A DNA stretch of 64,000 nucleotides from Hymenobacter convexus (GTDB taxonomy: Bacteria > Bacteroidota > Bacteroidia > Cytophagales > Hymenobacteraceae), in contig NZ_JAUQON010000003.1 of NCBI RefSeq assembly GCF_030580955.1, positions 1-64,000 on the forward strand. The letters are read 5' to 3'. The position numbers were made by a program, and so were the translations under genes. Under the pieces are notes generated by a model. It searched no databases. It saw only the letters and a program-made list of their open reading frames with translations, and had not been told where the DNA came from. Of this stretch, positions 54,862 through 64,000 are shown piece by piece. Position 1 is the stretch's first letter. The number at the start of each line of letters is the position of its first letter.

Positions 54862-54954
54862 GATGTAGAGACGCGACACTTCGCGTCTCGGCGTCAGGGC
54901 TTTCAACAAATGGTTCGTTCAACAAGGAAACGCGAAGTGTCGCGTCCCTACATC
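54862..54954. repeat. Palindrome GATGTAGAGACGCGACAC family
   Basis: Left arm 54862-54886 and right arm 54930-54954 pair over 25 bp with one mismatch (GACGCGACACTTCGCG against CGCGAAGTGTCGCGTC). It fills the 114-bp gap between GH10 and GH115, in the transcribed region. Confidence 0.85.
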
Positions 54955-54970
54955 GTTCCAGCGCAACCAA

Positions 54971-56047
54971 TTAAAACTTCACCACCTCGTAGAAAGCTTT
55001 TTTCGGCTTCTGGTTCTGGTCGAAGAGAAGCGGGTAGTTTTTGCGGCCGGCCACGGGGTAGGTGTCCAGCCAAGTGTATTTGTCGGAAATGTTCCAGAAG
55101 GTAACGCCGGTCAGCACGTTCTTGTAGTCGCGAAACACCTTGAAAAACATCTTGTACTGAGCGGCCTGCTTTTGCTCCAACTCTGGCGTGTAGGCGTCCG
55201 ATTCGTCGGGGCGGCGGGCGCGGCGCTCCTTCTCCCAAGGGTAAATCGACACGTCGAGTTCAGTAATCTGGATTTTCAAACCCAGCGCCTTGTACTGGTC
55301 CAGCGCGGCGCGCAGTTCCGGCTCGGTGGGTTCCTGCAGCGACCAATGGCCCTGCAGCCCTACGGCGTCGATGGGCACCTTGGCGTCTTTCAGTTTTTTC
55401 AGCAGCTTGATTATCCGGTCGCGTTTTTCGGGCCGCTCGGTGTTGTAGTCGTTGTAGAACAGCACGGCCTTGGGGTCGGCCGCGTGGGCGTATTCGAAGG
55501 CTTTGGCAATGAAGTCCTCACCGCAGATTTTATACCACTCTGAATCGCGCAAAAACTCCTTCGGGTTGTCGGAAATGGCTTCGTTCACCACGTCCCAGGC
55601 GTAGATTTTGCCCTTGTAGCGCTTCACCACCGTCTCAATGTGGTCGTGCAGCCGCTGGAGCAGCACTTGCTTGCTCACGGTGCTGCCATCGGCGTTTTTA
55701 AACAGCCACTTGGGCGTTTGCTCGTGCCAGAGCAGGTTGTGGCCCCGCACGCGCAGGTGGTTGTCCTGCGCAAACTGCACGATTTCGTCGGCATCCTTCC
55801 AATTGTAACGGTTTTCCTCCGGATGAATGGGGCCCATCTTCATGGCATTCTCCGGCGTGATGCTGTTAAACTGCTGCTTAATCAGCTCGCCCTCGGCCCC
55901 TTTCAAGCCCTGCGGCGACACGGCCACCCCTACGGGAAAATACGCCTTATAATAGTCTTTGAGGCCCTTTTCGGCCGGCGGGCGCTGGCTAGCGGCCAGG
56001 GCCAGGCCGCCCAGCAACAAGGGCATCAGCAGAAGCTTATGTTTCAT
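54971..56047 (-). CDS. GH10 endo-beta-1,4-xylanase
   Basis: Cuts the xylan backbone. 358 residues, a single catalytic domain after a Sec signal (MKHKLLLMPLLLGGLALA). Acid/base E156 (WDVVNEAI) and nucleophile E263 (ITELDVS); other GH10 landmarks are NSITPENAMKMGP, RGHNLLWHEQTP, LFYNDYNTE and VTFWNISDKYTWL. No carbohydrate-binding module or T9SS tail, so it probably trims imported xylo-oligosaccharides in the periplasm rather than attacking insoluble xylan. Upstream is a 457-bp gene-free stretch. Confidence 0.95.
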   Translation of the reverse strand: MKHKLLLMPLLLGGLALAASQRPPAEKGLKDYYKAYFPVGVAVSPQGLKGAEGELIKQQFNSITPENAMKMGPIHPEENRYNWKDADEIVQFAQDNHLRVRGHNLLWHEQTPKWLFKNADGSTVSKQVLLQRLHDHIETVVKRYKGKIYAWDVVNEAISDNPKEFLRDSEWYKICGEDFIAKAFEYAHAADPKAVLFYNDYNTERPEKRDRIIKLLKKLKDAKVPIDAVGLQGHWSLQEPTEPELRAALDQYKALGLKIQITELDVSIYPWEKERRARRPDESDAYTPELEQKQAAQYKMFFKVFRDYKNVLTGVTFWNISDKYTWLDTYPVAGRKNYPLLFDQNQKPKKAFYEVVKF

Positions 56048-56384
56048 GGTTCAAAATGGTTGGGCAAGGCGGTAGCCATTGGCCTCCCACTCGGGAAGCA
56101 TCTGACAATCTCATCATCAGTTAATTACTAATTTGGACAAAGTACCGGCAAGCAGGTGGAGAGGCGCTCCGGCCGCCGGACCCACTGGTCCCGGCCAACT
56201 ACTTCCGGCCGGCTCACCAACGAGCCGAAAGTCCTGCCGAAGCGCCTCTGTAAAACGGCCGCCTGTTGCAGCAAGCAGCCGTTTCCACCGCCTTCAAAAA
56301 TCAAAAACTTCCCCGGCCAGCCGCCTCACTGTTCCCACCATTTAGCGGCCAGCCGGTTCCGTTTTTTAAGTTAACCAAGTAAAA
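56048..56384. other. Gene-free stretch upstream of GH10
   Basis: No gene is supported. It should contain the GH10 promoter, but only a poor -7-like word (GTACTTTGT, near 56140 on minus) is visible. A 9-bp pair AGAGGCGCT / AGCGCCTCT (56160-56168, 56241-56249) may be chance. Confidence 0.4.
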
Positions 56385-56489
56385 AGAACGTCCTACTGAG
56401 CGCAGCCGAAGCATCTCTACCGTGCGAGTAATTAATGTCATTGCAACGAAGCAGTAGAGATGCTTCGGCTGCGCTCAGCATGACGTTCT
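56385..56489. repeat. Palindromic intergenic repeat, family A
   Basis: Arms 56385-56420 and 56454-56489 pair over 36 bp with few mismatches (AGAACGTC, CTGAGCGCAGCCGAAG, CATCTCTAC), with loop TAATTAATG. It lies 16 bp after the xylA stop and may end or protect the xylB-xylA transcript. Confidence 0.9.
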
Positions 56490-56504
56490 CTCATTTACAG
56501 TGAA

Positions 56505-57836
56505 TTAGATGTACTGGTTGATAATGCTTTCCAGCCACTCCTGCTTGCCGCTGCGCGGCGTGGGCTCGCCCGATTTGTGGGCAATGGTGCGCAGGTCTTC
56601 CAGCGTGAGCTGGCCGGCGGCAAAGGCTTTGCCTTCGCCCGAATCGAAGGAGGCGTAGCGCTCCGTGCGGAACTTGCGGTAGGGCGACTTCTCCAGAATG
56701 TCGTTGGCGATGACGAGGGAGCGGGCGAAGGTGTCCATGCCCGCGATGTGGGCGATGAAAATGTCTTCCAAATCCGTGGAGTTGCGACGGGTTTTGGCGT
56801 CGAAGTTGATGCCGCCGTGCTTGAAGCCGCCGTGCTCCAGGATGATGAGCATGCTCTCGGTCAGCTCGTTGAGGTTGTTGGGGAACTGGTCGGTGTCCCA
56901 GCCGTTCTGGTAGTCGCCGCGGTTGGCGTCCATGCTGCCCAGCATGTTGGCGTCGGCCGCCACCTGCAGCTCGTGCTGGAAGGTGTGGCCGGCCAGGGTG
57001 GCGTGGTTCACCTCCAGGTTCAGCATGAAGTCGTTTTCCAGGCCGTGCTCCTTGAGGAAGCCGATGACGGTGGCCGCGTCGAAGTCGTACTGGTGCTTGG
57101 TGGGCTCGGCGGGCTTGGGCTCGATGAAGAACTTGCCGGTGAAGCCCTGCTGGCGGGCGTAGTCGCGGGCCATGGTCAGGAAGCGGGCCATGTGGGCCTG
57201 CTCGCGCTTCATGTCGGTGTTCAGCAGGGTCATGTAGCCCTCGCGACCGCCCCAGAACACATAGTTCTCACCGCCGAGCGCAATGGTCGCGTCGATGGCA
57301 TTTTTCACCTGCGTGGCGGCGTGGGCCACCACCTGAAAGTCGGGGTTGGTGCTGGCGCCGTTCATGTAGCGCGGGTTCGAAAACACGTTGGCCGTGCCCC
57401 AGAGCAGCTTCACGCCGGTTTCCTGCTGGTGCTGCTTCACGTAGTCGACGACGGTGGCGAGGTTGCGCTCGTACTCGGCCAGCGACGCGCCTTCGTCCAC
57501 CAAATCAATGTCATGGAAGCAGTAGTAGGGCGTGCCGAGCTTGGTGAAGAACTCAAACGCGGCATCGGCCTTGTCCTTGGCGCGGCCCACGATTTCGTGG
57601 TGCGAATCCCAGGCAAACTGCTTGGTGCCGGGGCCGAATGGGTCGCCGCCGGTGCCGGTGAAGGTGTGCCAGTACGACACGGCGAAGCGCAAATGCTCCT
57701 TCATGGTCTTGCCGGCCACCACGCGGTTTTCGTCGTACCATTTAAAGGAAAGCGGGTTATCCGACTCGCGGCCTTCGAAACGAATGGGCGCGATGCCCGT
57801 GAAGAATTCGGTTTTAGAAAGGGTGTTGCTAGACAT
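56505..57836 (-). CDS. xylA: Xylose isomerase
   Basis: Converts D-xylose to D-xylulose in the cytoplasm. 443 residues, group II size, no signal. Catalytic pair H108/D111 ([11 protein letters not shown]), metal ligands E239 and K241 region ([17 protein letters not shown]), and the family signatures [17 protein letters not shown] and [15 protein letters not shown]. The ATG lies inside the end of xylB with an 8-bp overlap (ATGTCTAG), which suggests translational coupling. Xylose released by GH3, GH10 and GH39 would feed it. Confidence 0.97.
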   Translation of the reverse strand: MSSNTLSKTEFFTGIAPIRFEGRESDNPLSFKWYDENRVVAGKTMKEHLRFAVSYWHTFTGTGGDPFGPGTKQFAWDSHHEIVGRAKDKADAAFEFFTKLGTPYYCFHDIDLVDEGASLAEYERNLATVVDYVKQHQQETGVKLLWGTANVFSNPRYMNGASTNPDFQVVAHAATQVKNAIDATIALGGENYVFWGGREGYMTLLNTDMKREQAHMARFLTMARDYARQQGFTGKFFIEPKPAEPTKHQYDFDAATVIGFLKEHGLENDFMLNLEVNHATLAGHTFQHELQVAADANMLGSMDANRGDYQNGWDTDQFPNNLNELTESMLIILEHGGFKHGGINFDAKTRRNSTDLEDIFIAHIAGMDTFARSLVIANDILEKSPYRKFRTERYASFDSGEGKAFAAGQLTLEDLRTIAHKSGEPTPRSGKQEWLESIINQYI

Positions 57837-59337
57837 GAGCTAGGGAAATTGGTTGGGGGATAATCGGGGATAATGCGTCTTGCCAGCGGCTGTATGCCGC
57901 CTGATATTGTTCGCGGAGTGCGTCCGTCGGCTCCACGGTGAGCATGCGTTCGAGGCCACCAAAGGCTTCGGCCGGGCTGGCGTACACACCGGCGCCGATG
58001 CCCGCGCCGCGCGCCGCGCCCTGGGCCGCGTCGGTGTTGTAGAGCTCCAGTTCCACGTTGCCGCTGTTCACGAAAGCCTCGCGGAACACGGGGCTCAGGA
58101 ACATGTTGGCGTTGCCGGCCCGCACCTGGCGCACCTGCACGCCGCTGGCCCGCATGATGTCCATGCCGTAGTTCAGGGCAAACACAATGCCCTCCTGGGC
58201 GGCGCGCAGCACGTGGCTTTGGTGGTGAATGTTGAAGTTGAGGCCGCGCAATTCGGCGTCGGCCGGGCGGTTTTCGAGGATGCGCTCCACGCCGTTGCCA
58301 AAGGGCAGAAACACCAGGCCCTCCGCTCCTACCGGCGCCTGGGCGGCCAGCCGGTTCATCTGGTCGTAGGGCAGCTCACCCACGATTTTGCGCAGCCAGC
58401 TGTTCAAGATGCCGGTGCCGTTGAGACACATCAGCACGCCGTTGCGGGGCCGGGCGGGCGTGCTGTTCACGTGCACGAAGGAGTTCACCCGCGAGCGAGG
58501 GTCGGGCGTGTTGGTTTCGTTGATGCCATACACCACGCCGCTGGTGCCGCCCGTGGCCGCCACCTCGCCCGGGTGCAGCACGTTGAGGGAGAAGGCGTTG
58601 TTGGGCTGGTCGCCAGCCCGGTAGCTGATGGGCGTGCCGGCCGTGAGGCCCAGCTCCGCCGCCGCCTCAGCGCTCAGGTGGCCCTGCACCGAGAAAGTGT
58701 CCACCACCTCGGGCAGCAAATCGGCGCTGATGCCGTAGTAGTCCAGCAGTTCCTGGGCAATGGCCTGGCGCTTGAAATTCCAGAATACGCCCTCCGACAA
58801 GCCGGAAACGGTGGTTTGCAGCTGGCCGCTCAGCTTGAAGGCGATGTAGTCGCCGGGCAGCTGAATCTTGTGAATCTGCGCATAAATCTCGGGCTCATTC
58901 TCGCGCACCCACTTCAGCTTGGAAGCCGTGAAATTCCCCGGCGAGTTCAGGAAATTTTCCAGGCAATATTCTTCACCCAGTTCCGCAAAAGCCTGATTGC
59001 CATACTCCACAGCCCGGCTGTCGCACCAGATGATAGCCGGGCGCAGCACCTTGCCAGCCTTGTCAATCAGCACCAGCCCGTGCATCTGGTAGGTGATGCC
59101 GATGCCGGCCACCAGCGAGGTATCGAAGCCGTATTCGGCTTTCAGCTCGGCGGTGGCATTCACACACTCCTGCCACCAACGCTCGGGGCGCTGTTCGGCC
59201 CAGTTGGGTTGGGCCACGGTGATTTCCATCTCCTTTTTGGGAGACGTGGCAGCGGCCACGCACCGGCCGGTATTGATATCCAACAGGGAGGCTTTTATCG
59301 AAGAGCTACCGATGTCGTAGCCAAGGAGGTATTTCAT
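57829..59337 (-). CDS. xylB: Xylulokinase
   Basis: Phosphorylates D-xylulose with ATP to xylulose 5-phosphate, entry to the pentose phosphate pathway. 502 residues, FGGY kinase fold: D8 in [33 protein letters not shown], and catalytic D243 in [14 protein letters not shown]. Encoded between the GH3 gene (12 bp upstream) and xylA (8-bp overlap), so clearly one operon. Confidence 0.96.
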   Translation of the reverse strand: MKYLLGYDIGSSSIKASLLDINTGRCVAAATSPKKEMEITVAQPNWAEQRPERWWQECVNATAELKAEYGFDTSLVAGIGITYQMHGLVLIDKAGKVLRPAIIWCDSRAVEYGNQAFAELGEEYCLENFLNSPGNFTASKLKWVRENEPEIYAQIHKIQLPGDYIAFKLSGQLQTTVSGLSEGVFWNFKRQAIAQELLDYYGISADLLPEVVDTFSVQGHLSAEAAAELGLTAGTPISYRAGDQPNNAFSLNVLHPGEVAATGGTSGVVYGINETNTPDPRSRVNSFVHVNSTPARPRNGVLMCLNGTGILNSWLRKIVGELPYDQMNRLAAQAPVGAEGLVFLPFGNGVERILENRPADAELRGLNFNIHHQSHVLRAAQEGIVFALNYGMDIMRASGVQVRQVRAGNANMFLSPVFREAFVNSGNVELELYNTDAAQGAARGAGIGAGVYASPAEAFGGLERMLTVEPTDALREQYQAAYSRWQDALSPIIPQPISLAHV

Positions 59338-59349
59338 AAATAAAGAAGT

Positions 59350-61566
59350 TTACTTGACCGTAAGCACGGCTTTAGCCGCCGGGCTGGCGCCCAGGGCCAC
59401 GCTGCGGGCGCCGGGCAGCGCGCCACTCACCCACACCGTGACGGGCCCGGCCGCCGCCACCGACTGTCCCTGGGCATTCACCAGCGCCAGCTGTTCCGGC
59501 GTGAGCGTGAAATTAACGGTGGTGCTGGCACCGGGGGCCAATTTCACGCGCTGGAAGCCTTTTAGTGCATACAGTGGCGTTTGGGCGCCCTTGGCCGGGG
59601 CATGCGTCACGTAGAGCTGCACCACTTCTTCGCCCTCCACTTTTCCGGTGTTGGTGACGGTAGCGGTTACGTTGACCGGCTTGTTTTTGGCCACTTTGCT
59701 GGTGGCCAATTTCAGGTTGGAATAGGTGAATTTGGCGTAGCTCAGGCCGTAGCCGAAGGGGTACATGGGCTCGGCGCTCATGTAGCGGTAGGTGCGGCCG
59801 GCCATGTGGTAGTCCTCATAGGCCGGCAGTTGGTCCAATGATTTGGGGAAGGTGATGGGCAGCTTGCCGGAGGGCGAGACTTTGCCAAACACCACGTCGG
59901 CCACGGCGTTGCCGCCTTCTTCGCCGGGGTACCAGGCCAGCACCACGGCGTCGCAGAGCTCGTGCACCTCGGCCAGGTTCATGGGCGAGCCGCCGGTGAT
60001 GATGGCCACAATGGGCTTGTCGTTTTTTTCGCGCAGCTTTTTTAGGAAGTCAATCTGGTTTTTGGGCAGGTTGTAGTCGAGCCGGTCGCCGAAGGTGGGC
60101 GAGGCAATGGATTCGCCCTCCTCCCCTTCCAGTAGCCCGGTGATGCCCAGCACCACAAACGTGGCGTCGGACGCGCGCGAGCTGCTGCTCACCCAGTCGA
60201 TGCCGTTGGCGTTGGGCCGGTCCAGCAGGGCGCCCTGGCGGTACTGCACCTGGCTGCCGGGCTGCACGCCGCCCACAATGCCTTCGAGGAAAGTTTTCAT
60301 TTCCGGGTTCACGCCGTAGTAGTTGCCCAGCAGGGCGTCGAGATTGGTGGCGTTGGGGCCGCACACAAAGTACTTCGGCAGGTTGTTGCGCAGGGGTAGC
60401 ACGCCGTTATTTTTCAGCAGTACAATGGACTTCTGGGCCGCCTCCCGGGCCAGGGCGCGGTGCGCGGCGCTGTTGATGACTTCGGGCCCGAGCTTGTCGT
60501 AGGGGCTGCTGCCCTGGGGGTCGAGCAGGCCCAGTTTGAACTTGGTGCGCAGCAGAATGGCCAGCGAGCTGTCCATCTTGGCCTCGGTAGTGAGGCCCAG
60601 CTTCACGGCTTCGGGCAAAGAGGGATACACGCTGCCGCAGTTCAGGTTTACGCCGCGCTCCAGGGCCAGAGCGGCGGCTTCGGCGGGTGTTTTCACCACC
60701 TTGTGGCCCTGGTAGAAATCGACCAGCGCCCAGCAGTCGCTCACCACGTGGCCCCGGAAGGCCCATTGCTTGCGCAGCACATCTTGTAGCAGGTACTGAT
60801 TGCCGCAGCAGGGCTCGCCGCTGGTGCGGTTGTAGGCGCACATCACGGCCTCCACCCTGGCATTCACCAGCTGATGAAACGCCGGCAGGTAGGTTTCCCA
60901 CAAGTCCTGGGGCGTGGGCTCGGCGTTGAATTCGTGGCGCAGGCGCTCGGGACCGCTGTGCACGGCGTAGTGCTTGGCGCAGGCGGCGGTTTTGAGGTGA
61001 CGGGGGTCATCGCCCTGCAGGCCTTGCACGAAGGCCACGCCCATGCGGCCGGTCAGGGTTGGGTCTTCGCCGTAGGTTTCCTGGCCCCGGCCCCAGCGCG
61101 GGTCGCGGAAGATGTTGATGTTGGGCGTCCAGAACGTGAGGCCGCTGTACTGCATGCGGTAGCCCTTGGCCACGGTCACGTTGAAGGAGGCGCGAGCTTC
61201 GTCGGAAATGGCGGTGGCCACGCGCCGGGCCAGGTCGTCGTCGAACGTGGCGCCCAGCCCGATGGCCTGCGGGAATACCGTGGCCGCCCCGGCGCGGCCC
61301 ACGCCGTGCAGGGCCTCGTTCCACCAGTTGTAGGCGGGGATGTTCAACCGCTCAATGGCTTTGCTGTTGTACATCATCTGGTCAGCCTTTTCCTCGATGG
61401 TCAGCTTCGAAATGAGGTCGTTGACGCGGGCGTTGAGGGGTTTTGTGGGGTCGAGGAACAGAGCCGTAGGAGTTGCCGTTTGCGCATGAGCCGCTACCTG
61501 CAACCCAAGCAGAAGGCCAGCACTCAGCAAGCTTTTATTGCGAAATGGAGCAGCTAAAAAATTCAT
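59350..61566 (-). CDS. GH3 family beta-xylosidase/beta-glucosidase
   Basis: 738 residues with a Sec signal (LLSAGLLLGLQVAAHAQ). Order: GH3 barrel, alpha/beta sandwich, FN3-like C-terminal domain (VNVTATVTNTGKVEGEEVVQLYV). Nucleophile D277 (VVSDCWALVDFY). YNWWNEALHGVGR and CAYNRTSGEPCCGN are typical of plant-like and Bacteroidota GH3 xylosidases, and the Cys pairs there may form disulfides. Substrate xylo-oligosaccharides is inferred from context; arabinosidase activity is also possible. Lies between the esterase gene (23 bp) and xylB (12 bp). Confidence 0.9.
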   Translation of the reverse strand: MNFLAAPFRNKSLLSAGLLLGLQVAAHAQTATPTALFLDPTKPLNARVNDLISKLTIEEKADQMMYNSKAIERLNIPAYNWWNEALHGVGRAGAATVFPQAIGLGATFDDDLARRVATAISDEARASFNVTVAKGYRMQYSGLTFWTPNINIFRDPRWGRGQETYGEDPTLTGRMGVAFVQGLQGDDPRHLKTAACAKHYAVHSGPERLRHEFNAEPTPQDLWETYLPAFHQLVNARVEAVMCAYNRTSGEPCCGNQYLLQDVLRKQWAFRGHVVSDCWALVDFYQGHKVVKTPAEAAALALERGVNLNCGSVYPSLPEAVKLGLTTEAKMDSSLAILLRTKFKLGLLDPQGSSPYDKLGPEVINSAAHRALAREAAQKSIVLLKNNGVLPLRNNLPKYFVCGPNATNLDALLGNYYGVNPEMKTFLEGIVGGVQPGSQVQYRQGALLDRPNANGIDWVSSSSRASDATFVVLGITGLLEGEEGESIASPTFGDRLDYNLPKNQIDFLKKLREKNDKPIVAIITGGSPMNLAEVHELCDAVVLAWYPGEEGGNAVADVVFGKVSPSGKLPITFPKSLDQLPAYEDYHMAGRTYRYMSAEPMYPFGYGLSYAKFTYSNLKLATSKVAKNKPVNVTATVTNTGKVEGEEVVQLYVTHAPAKGAQTPLYALKGFQRVKLAPGASTTVNFTLTPEQLALVNAQGQSVAAAGPVTVWVSGALPGARSVALGASPAAKAVLTVK

Positions 61567-61589
61567 AATAAGCGGGCTGAATTGTAGCT

Positions 61590-63596
61590 CTAGAGGCGAC
61601 CGGTAACCTGCGACAGCGCCGGCTCCGTTGTAAAAGGGGAAGCCGGCAATCCTTCCCTGTTATAGAGATTCGCGCCTTCGGGGTTGTCGGCCCAGGCGTA
61701 GCGCACCACGGCGGGGCGGGCCACCTGGTCATTCCACACCACCACTTTGGTGCCTTCAATCCGGGCCTGGGCCCACACGAATTTCTTGTCCGGCCCGGCG
61801 ATGGCAAAGCCCTTCAACTCGCCCCCACCCTTTGCCACTAAGCCTCCGCCGATGCTGCTGAAGCTCAGCGTCACTTTGTTGCCGGCCACTTGCATGGCCT
61901 GGTAGAGCGGGCCAGACGAGACCACCTTGCTGTCGCCGTAGGCCACTTTTTGGGCGGCCAGGGCCAGGCGGTGGCCGGGCGTTTGCTTGTCGAGCGGGTG
62001 AATGTCGTTCCACTCGCCGGCGTCTATCAGCACGGCCATGCCGGTGTGCGGCAGGGCCAGCCCGCGCCGCTGCACGTCACGCACCTCGGCCCAGCCGCTT
62101 TCCGCGGGCTCCTTGCGTACGGCCATGAAGTTGGGCAGCTGGGCGTAGAGGAATGGCAGGTTGGGCTGCTTGAACTGCTGGCGCCAGTCGAGTATCATAC
62201 CATTAAACAGCGCCTGATAGTCGCCCGTCCGGCCGGCGTTGCTCTCGCCCTGGTACCACAGCACGCCCTTAATGGCGTAAGGCAGCACCGGCGCAATCAT
62301 GCCATTAAACAAGCCGCCGGGCTGGTACTGAAACGTGGTGCTGCCCGGCGTGGGGGGCAGGGTGGCGCCCAACTGGTACTGCCAGGGCCCGCGCAGGTCC
62401 AGCGTCTGGCCGCCGGCGGTGAGTTCGTATTTTTTGTCCTTCGTGAAGCCGCCGCGCCCGCCGTTGCTGATGAGGCGCACCGTAATGACGTTCCGGCCCG
62501 GCTTCAGCACATCGGGCCCGAAGTCGTACTTGCGGGGCGGGTACTGGTAACCCGTAGTGCCCACCAAACGGCCATTGATGTAGGTTGAGTCGGCATCGAC
62601 CAGCGTGCCCAGTTCCAGGCGGGCGGGCTTGCCCGTCATGCCGGCCGGCACTTCTACTTCCTTGCGAAACCACACCACGCCGTTCACCGGGCCCAGCTCC
62701 CCATCGGCCCAGTAACCGGGTACCGACATGGTTTTCCAGCCGGTGGCGGCGTAGGTGGGCGCGTACCAAGGCGTCTGGCCCGAGGCCTCGCCCTGGTCGG
62801 CCTGGTGCAGCTGGCGATACCAATTGCCGATGGCGGCCTGCTCCTTCTGCTTGATGCCGGCCACGGCGGCGCTGTCGCGGTAGGGCGCCGCCTGCTGCTC
62901 GTATTTCGGAAACTGCTTCAGCGCGTCGGTGCTCAGCCAGGCCTCGGCCGGCGAGCCGCCCACGGCGTCCTTGATGATGCCCACCGGCACCTGGTATTTG
63001 GCATTGATTTCCTTCGCGAAGAAGTAGGCCACGCCCGAGAATTTCAGCACGGTTTGCGGGTCGGCAGCTATCCACTTGCCGCCGGTCAGGTCGGCTTTGG
63101 GGGTAGTGAAGGCGTAGCTCATGGGCACTTCGTACTGCCGGATGTGCGGGTTGGCGGCCTGAGCGATGACGTCGGGGTATTTGTCGCGCAGGCGGCTCAT
63201 GGGCGTTTCCATGTTCGACTGGCCCGAGCACAGCCACACGTCGCCCACCAGAATGTCCTTCACTGTGAGCTGGTTGCTGGCTTTGATGCTCATCTCAAAC
63301 GGCCCGCCTAGTTTCAAATGCGGCAACTGCACACGCCACTGGCCGTCGGGGCCGGTGGTGGCGCGGTAGGTTTTGCCCAAGAAGCTCACCGCTACGGCCT
63401 CGCCCGGCCGGGCCCAGCCCCACACGCGCACGTCGGCGTCGCGCTGCAGCACCATGCCGTCGCTCACCAGGCGCGGCAGGCGCACCTGGGCAGCGGCTTC
63501 GGCCGGCGCCAACAAGCTGCAGCCCACCAGCAAGCCGCCAAGGCTGGCCAGCCGACGGCCCGGGCAGGGCGCAACAAGGGAGAGGAAGCGGGTCAT
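61590..63596 (-). CDS. Sialate O-acetylesterase-like SGNH esterase
   Basis: 668 residues with a signal peptide (cleavage near EAAAQ). SGNH hydrolase with catalytic S127 in CSGQSNMETPM and the Asp/His pair near WNDIHPLDKQTPGHRLA. A galactose-binding-like domain sits between the two halves (about 255-430: GVVWFRKEVEVP, LELGTLVDADSTYINGRLVG), the usual plan of DUF303 proteins. In xylan clusters this family removes acetyl groups from xylose residues, so acetylxylan esterase activity is inferred; sialate is unlikely here. Confidence 0.88.
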   Translation of the reverse strand: MTRFLSLVAPCPGRRLASLGGLLVGCSLLAPAEAAAQVRLPRLVSDGMVLQRDADVRVWGWARPGEAVAVSFLGKTYRATTGPDGQWRVQLPHLKLGGPFEMSIKASNQLTVKDILVGDVWLCSGQSNMETPMSRLRDKYPDVIAQAANPHIRQYEVPMSYAFTTPKADLTGGKWIAADPQTVLKFSGVAYFFAKEINAKYQVPVGIIKDAVGGSPAEAWLSTDALKQFPKYEQQAAPYRDSAAVAGIKQKEQAAIGNWYRQLHQADQGEASGQTPWYAPTYAATGWKTMSVPGYWADGELGPVNGVVWFRKEVEVPAGMTGKPARLELGTLVDADSTYINGRLVGTTGYQYPPRKYDFGPDVLKPGRNVITVRLISNGGRGGFTKDKKYELTAGGQTLDLRGPWQYQLGATLPPTPGSTTFQYQPGGLFNGMIAPVLPYAIKGVLWYQGESNAGRTGDYQALFNGMILDWRQQFKQPNLPFLYAQLPNFMAVRKEPAESGWAEVRDVQRRGLALPHTGMAVLIDAGEWNDIHPLDKQTPGHRLALAAQKVAYGDSKVVSSGPLYQAMQVAGNKVTLSFSSIGGGLVAKGGGELKGFAIAGPDKKFVWAQARIEGTKVVVWNDQVARPAVVRYAWADNPEGANLYNREGLPASPFTTEPALSQVTGRL

Positions 63597-63611
63597 GCGG
63601 CAGCGGTCAGG

Positions 63612-64000
63612 TTAATAAGTGTAAAGTTTGACGTGCTGGATGCTGTACTCGTCGCCAGGCACGCGCACGTGGCGGCCCTGGTGGTCCTGGTCGCCGTTCA
63701 GGCGGCGGCCGGGCACCCACTTTCCGCCTTCAAAAATGCCTTCGTCCACGCTCAGGTAGCCGGCGCGCTTGCCCGCGGCCGTGGGCTCGGCGGTGAGGAC
63801 GAGGCCGGTGCCCACTACGTAGAACTCGTCGGACGCCACGGCCACCACCAAGCCGCCCCCGGGCGTCCAATCGGGTTTTTTCGCGCCCAATGACCAGCCC
63901 AGCGTGTACTCGTGCCGGGCCGTGAAGCGGTAGTCGCCCAGGGTGAAGACGCTGGCCGCCGAGTCCTTCTGCAGCAGGAAACCCTGCACCTGGCCTTTCG
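63612..64000 (-). CDS. C-terminal fragment of a DUF5597-type beta-galactosidase (GH35-like)
   Basis: The frame runs off the right edge (GTG at 63989 is internal), so only the last 129 or so residues are seen. They resemble the DUF5597 C-terminal domain of GH35-type beta-galactosidases: EYTLGWS, GGGLVVAVASDEFYVVGTG, GYLSVDEGIFEGGKWVPGRR, NGDQDHQGRHVRV and a final HVKLYTY. It ends 15 bp before the esterase gene and is therefore the upstream member of the same operon. The catalytic part is outside the window. Confidence 0.7.
   Translation of the reverse strand, partial: KGQVQGFLLQKDSAASVFTLGDYRFTARHEYTLGWSLGAKKPDWTPGGGLVVAVASDEFYVVGTGLVLTAEPTAAGKRAGYLSVDEGIFEGGKWVPGRRLNGDQDHQGRHVRVPGDEYSIQHVKLYTY

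Noticed and set aside
48087..64000. Complete polysaccharide utilisation locus
   Set aside because: No SusC/SusD or sensor-regulator is in view, so only a hemicellulase block is claimed.

Overview
The window looks like chromosome of a GC-rich Bacteroidota, most like Hymenobacter or a close Cytophagales relative; the genus is inferred, not proven. The reasons are type IX secretion (T9SS) genes and cargo (a CHU_C-type C-terminus, two type A sorting domains, PorU and a PorV-like barrel), promoter boxes of the Bacteroidota form TTG-N19-TAnnTTTG, a PadR plus PspC/GIN pair, lytTR-type signalling, and many palindromic intergenic repeats of the kind that yields spurious HPERSEGP peptides. I see no rRNA, tRNA, CRISPR array, transposase or prophage.

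Layout. 1-2552: 3' end of a giant T9SS type B surface protein. 2.8-7.4 kb: rlmD, an AT-rich orphan, a conserved unknown, two small envelope proteins and thiL. 7.5-18.8 kb: mixed housekeeping and envelope genes: T9SS lamin-tail protein, TetR regulator with a candidate operator, two lipoproteins, M3 peptidase, PaaE-like reductase, M23 peptidase, FtsX-like permease, NamZ muramidase, fmt and folA. 18.8-25.3 kb: porV-porU, core T9SS machinery. 25.6-28.7 kb: PadR regulator with a two-PspC/GIN membrane protein. 28.8-34.3 kb: cca, threonylcarbamoyl-AMP synthase, methylmalonyl-CoA epimerase, then iscS-iscU-(unknown)-iscA. 34.4-46 kb: GT-C membrane glycosyltransferase, a 1799-residue T9SS cargo protein, GT4 glycosyltransferase and a LytS/LytTR two-component pair. 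46-48 kb: pullulanase.

48-64 kb is a glucuronoxylan/xylose block, nearly all on the minus strand. In transcription order it holds a DUF5597-type beta-galactosidase fragment, an SGNH acetylesterase, GH3 beta-xylosidase, xylB and xylA (tightly packed, with an 8-bp xylB/xylA overlap), then GH10 xylanase, GH115 alpha-glucuronidase, a metzincin protease and GH39 beta-xylosidase. Together these deacetylate, remove glucuronic acid from, and hydrolyse xylan oligosaccharides to xylose, then isomerise and phosphorylate xylose to xylulose 5-phosphate. None of the enzymes carries a T9SS sorting domain and no SusC/SusD pair is in view, so the block probably works in the periplasm on imported oligosaccharides.

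The most unusual feature is the intergenic DNA. At least five unrelated-looking families of long palindromes (24 to 44 bp arms) occupy the spaces between genes. Two of them share a core, one copy shows matching changes in both arms, one carries a CAAT x11 microsatellite in its loop, and one supplies the stop codon of a gene.
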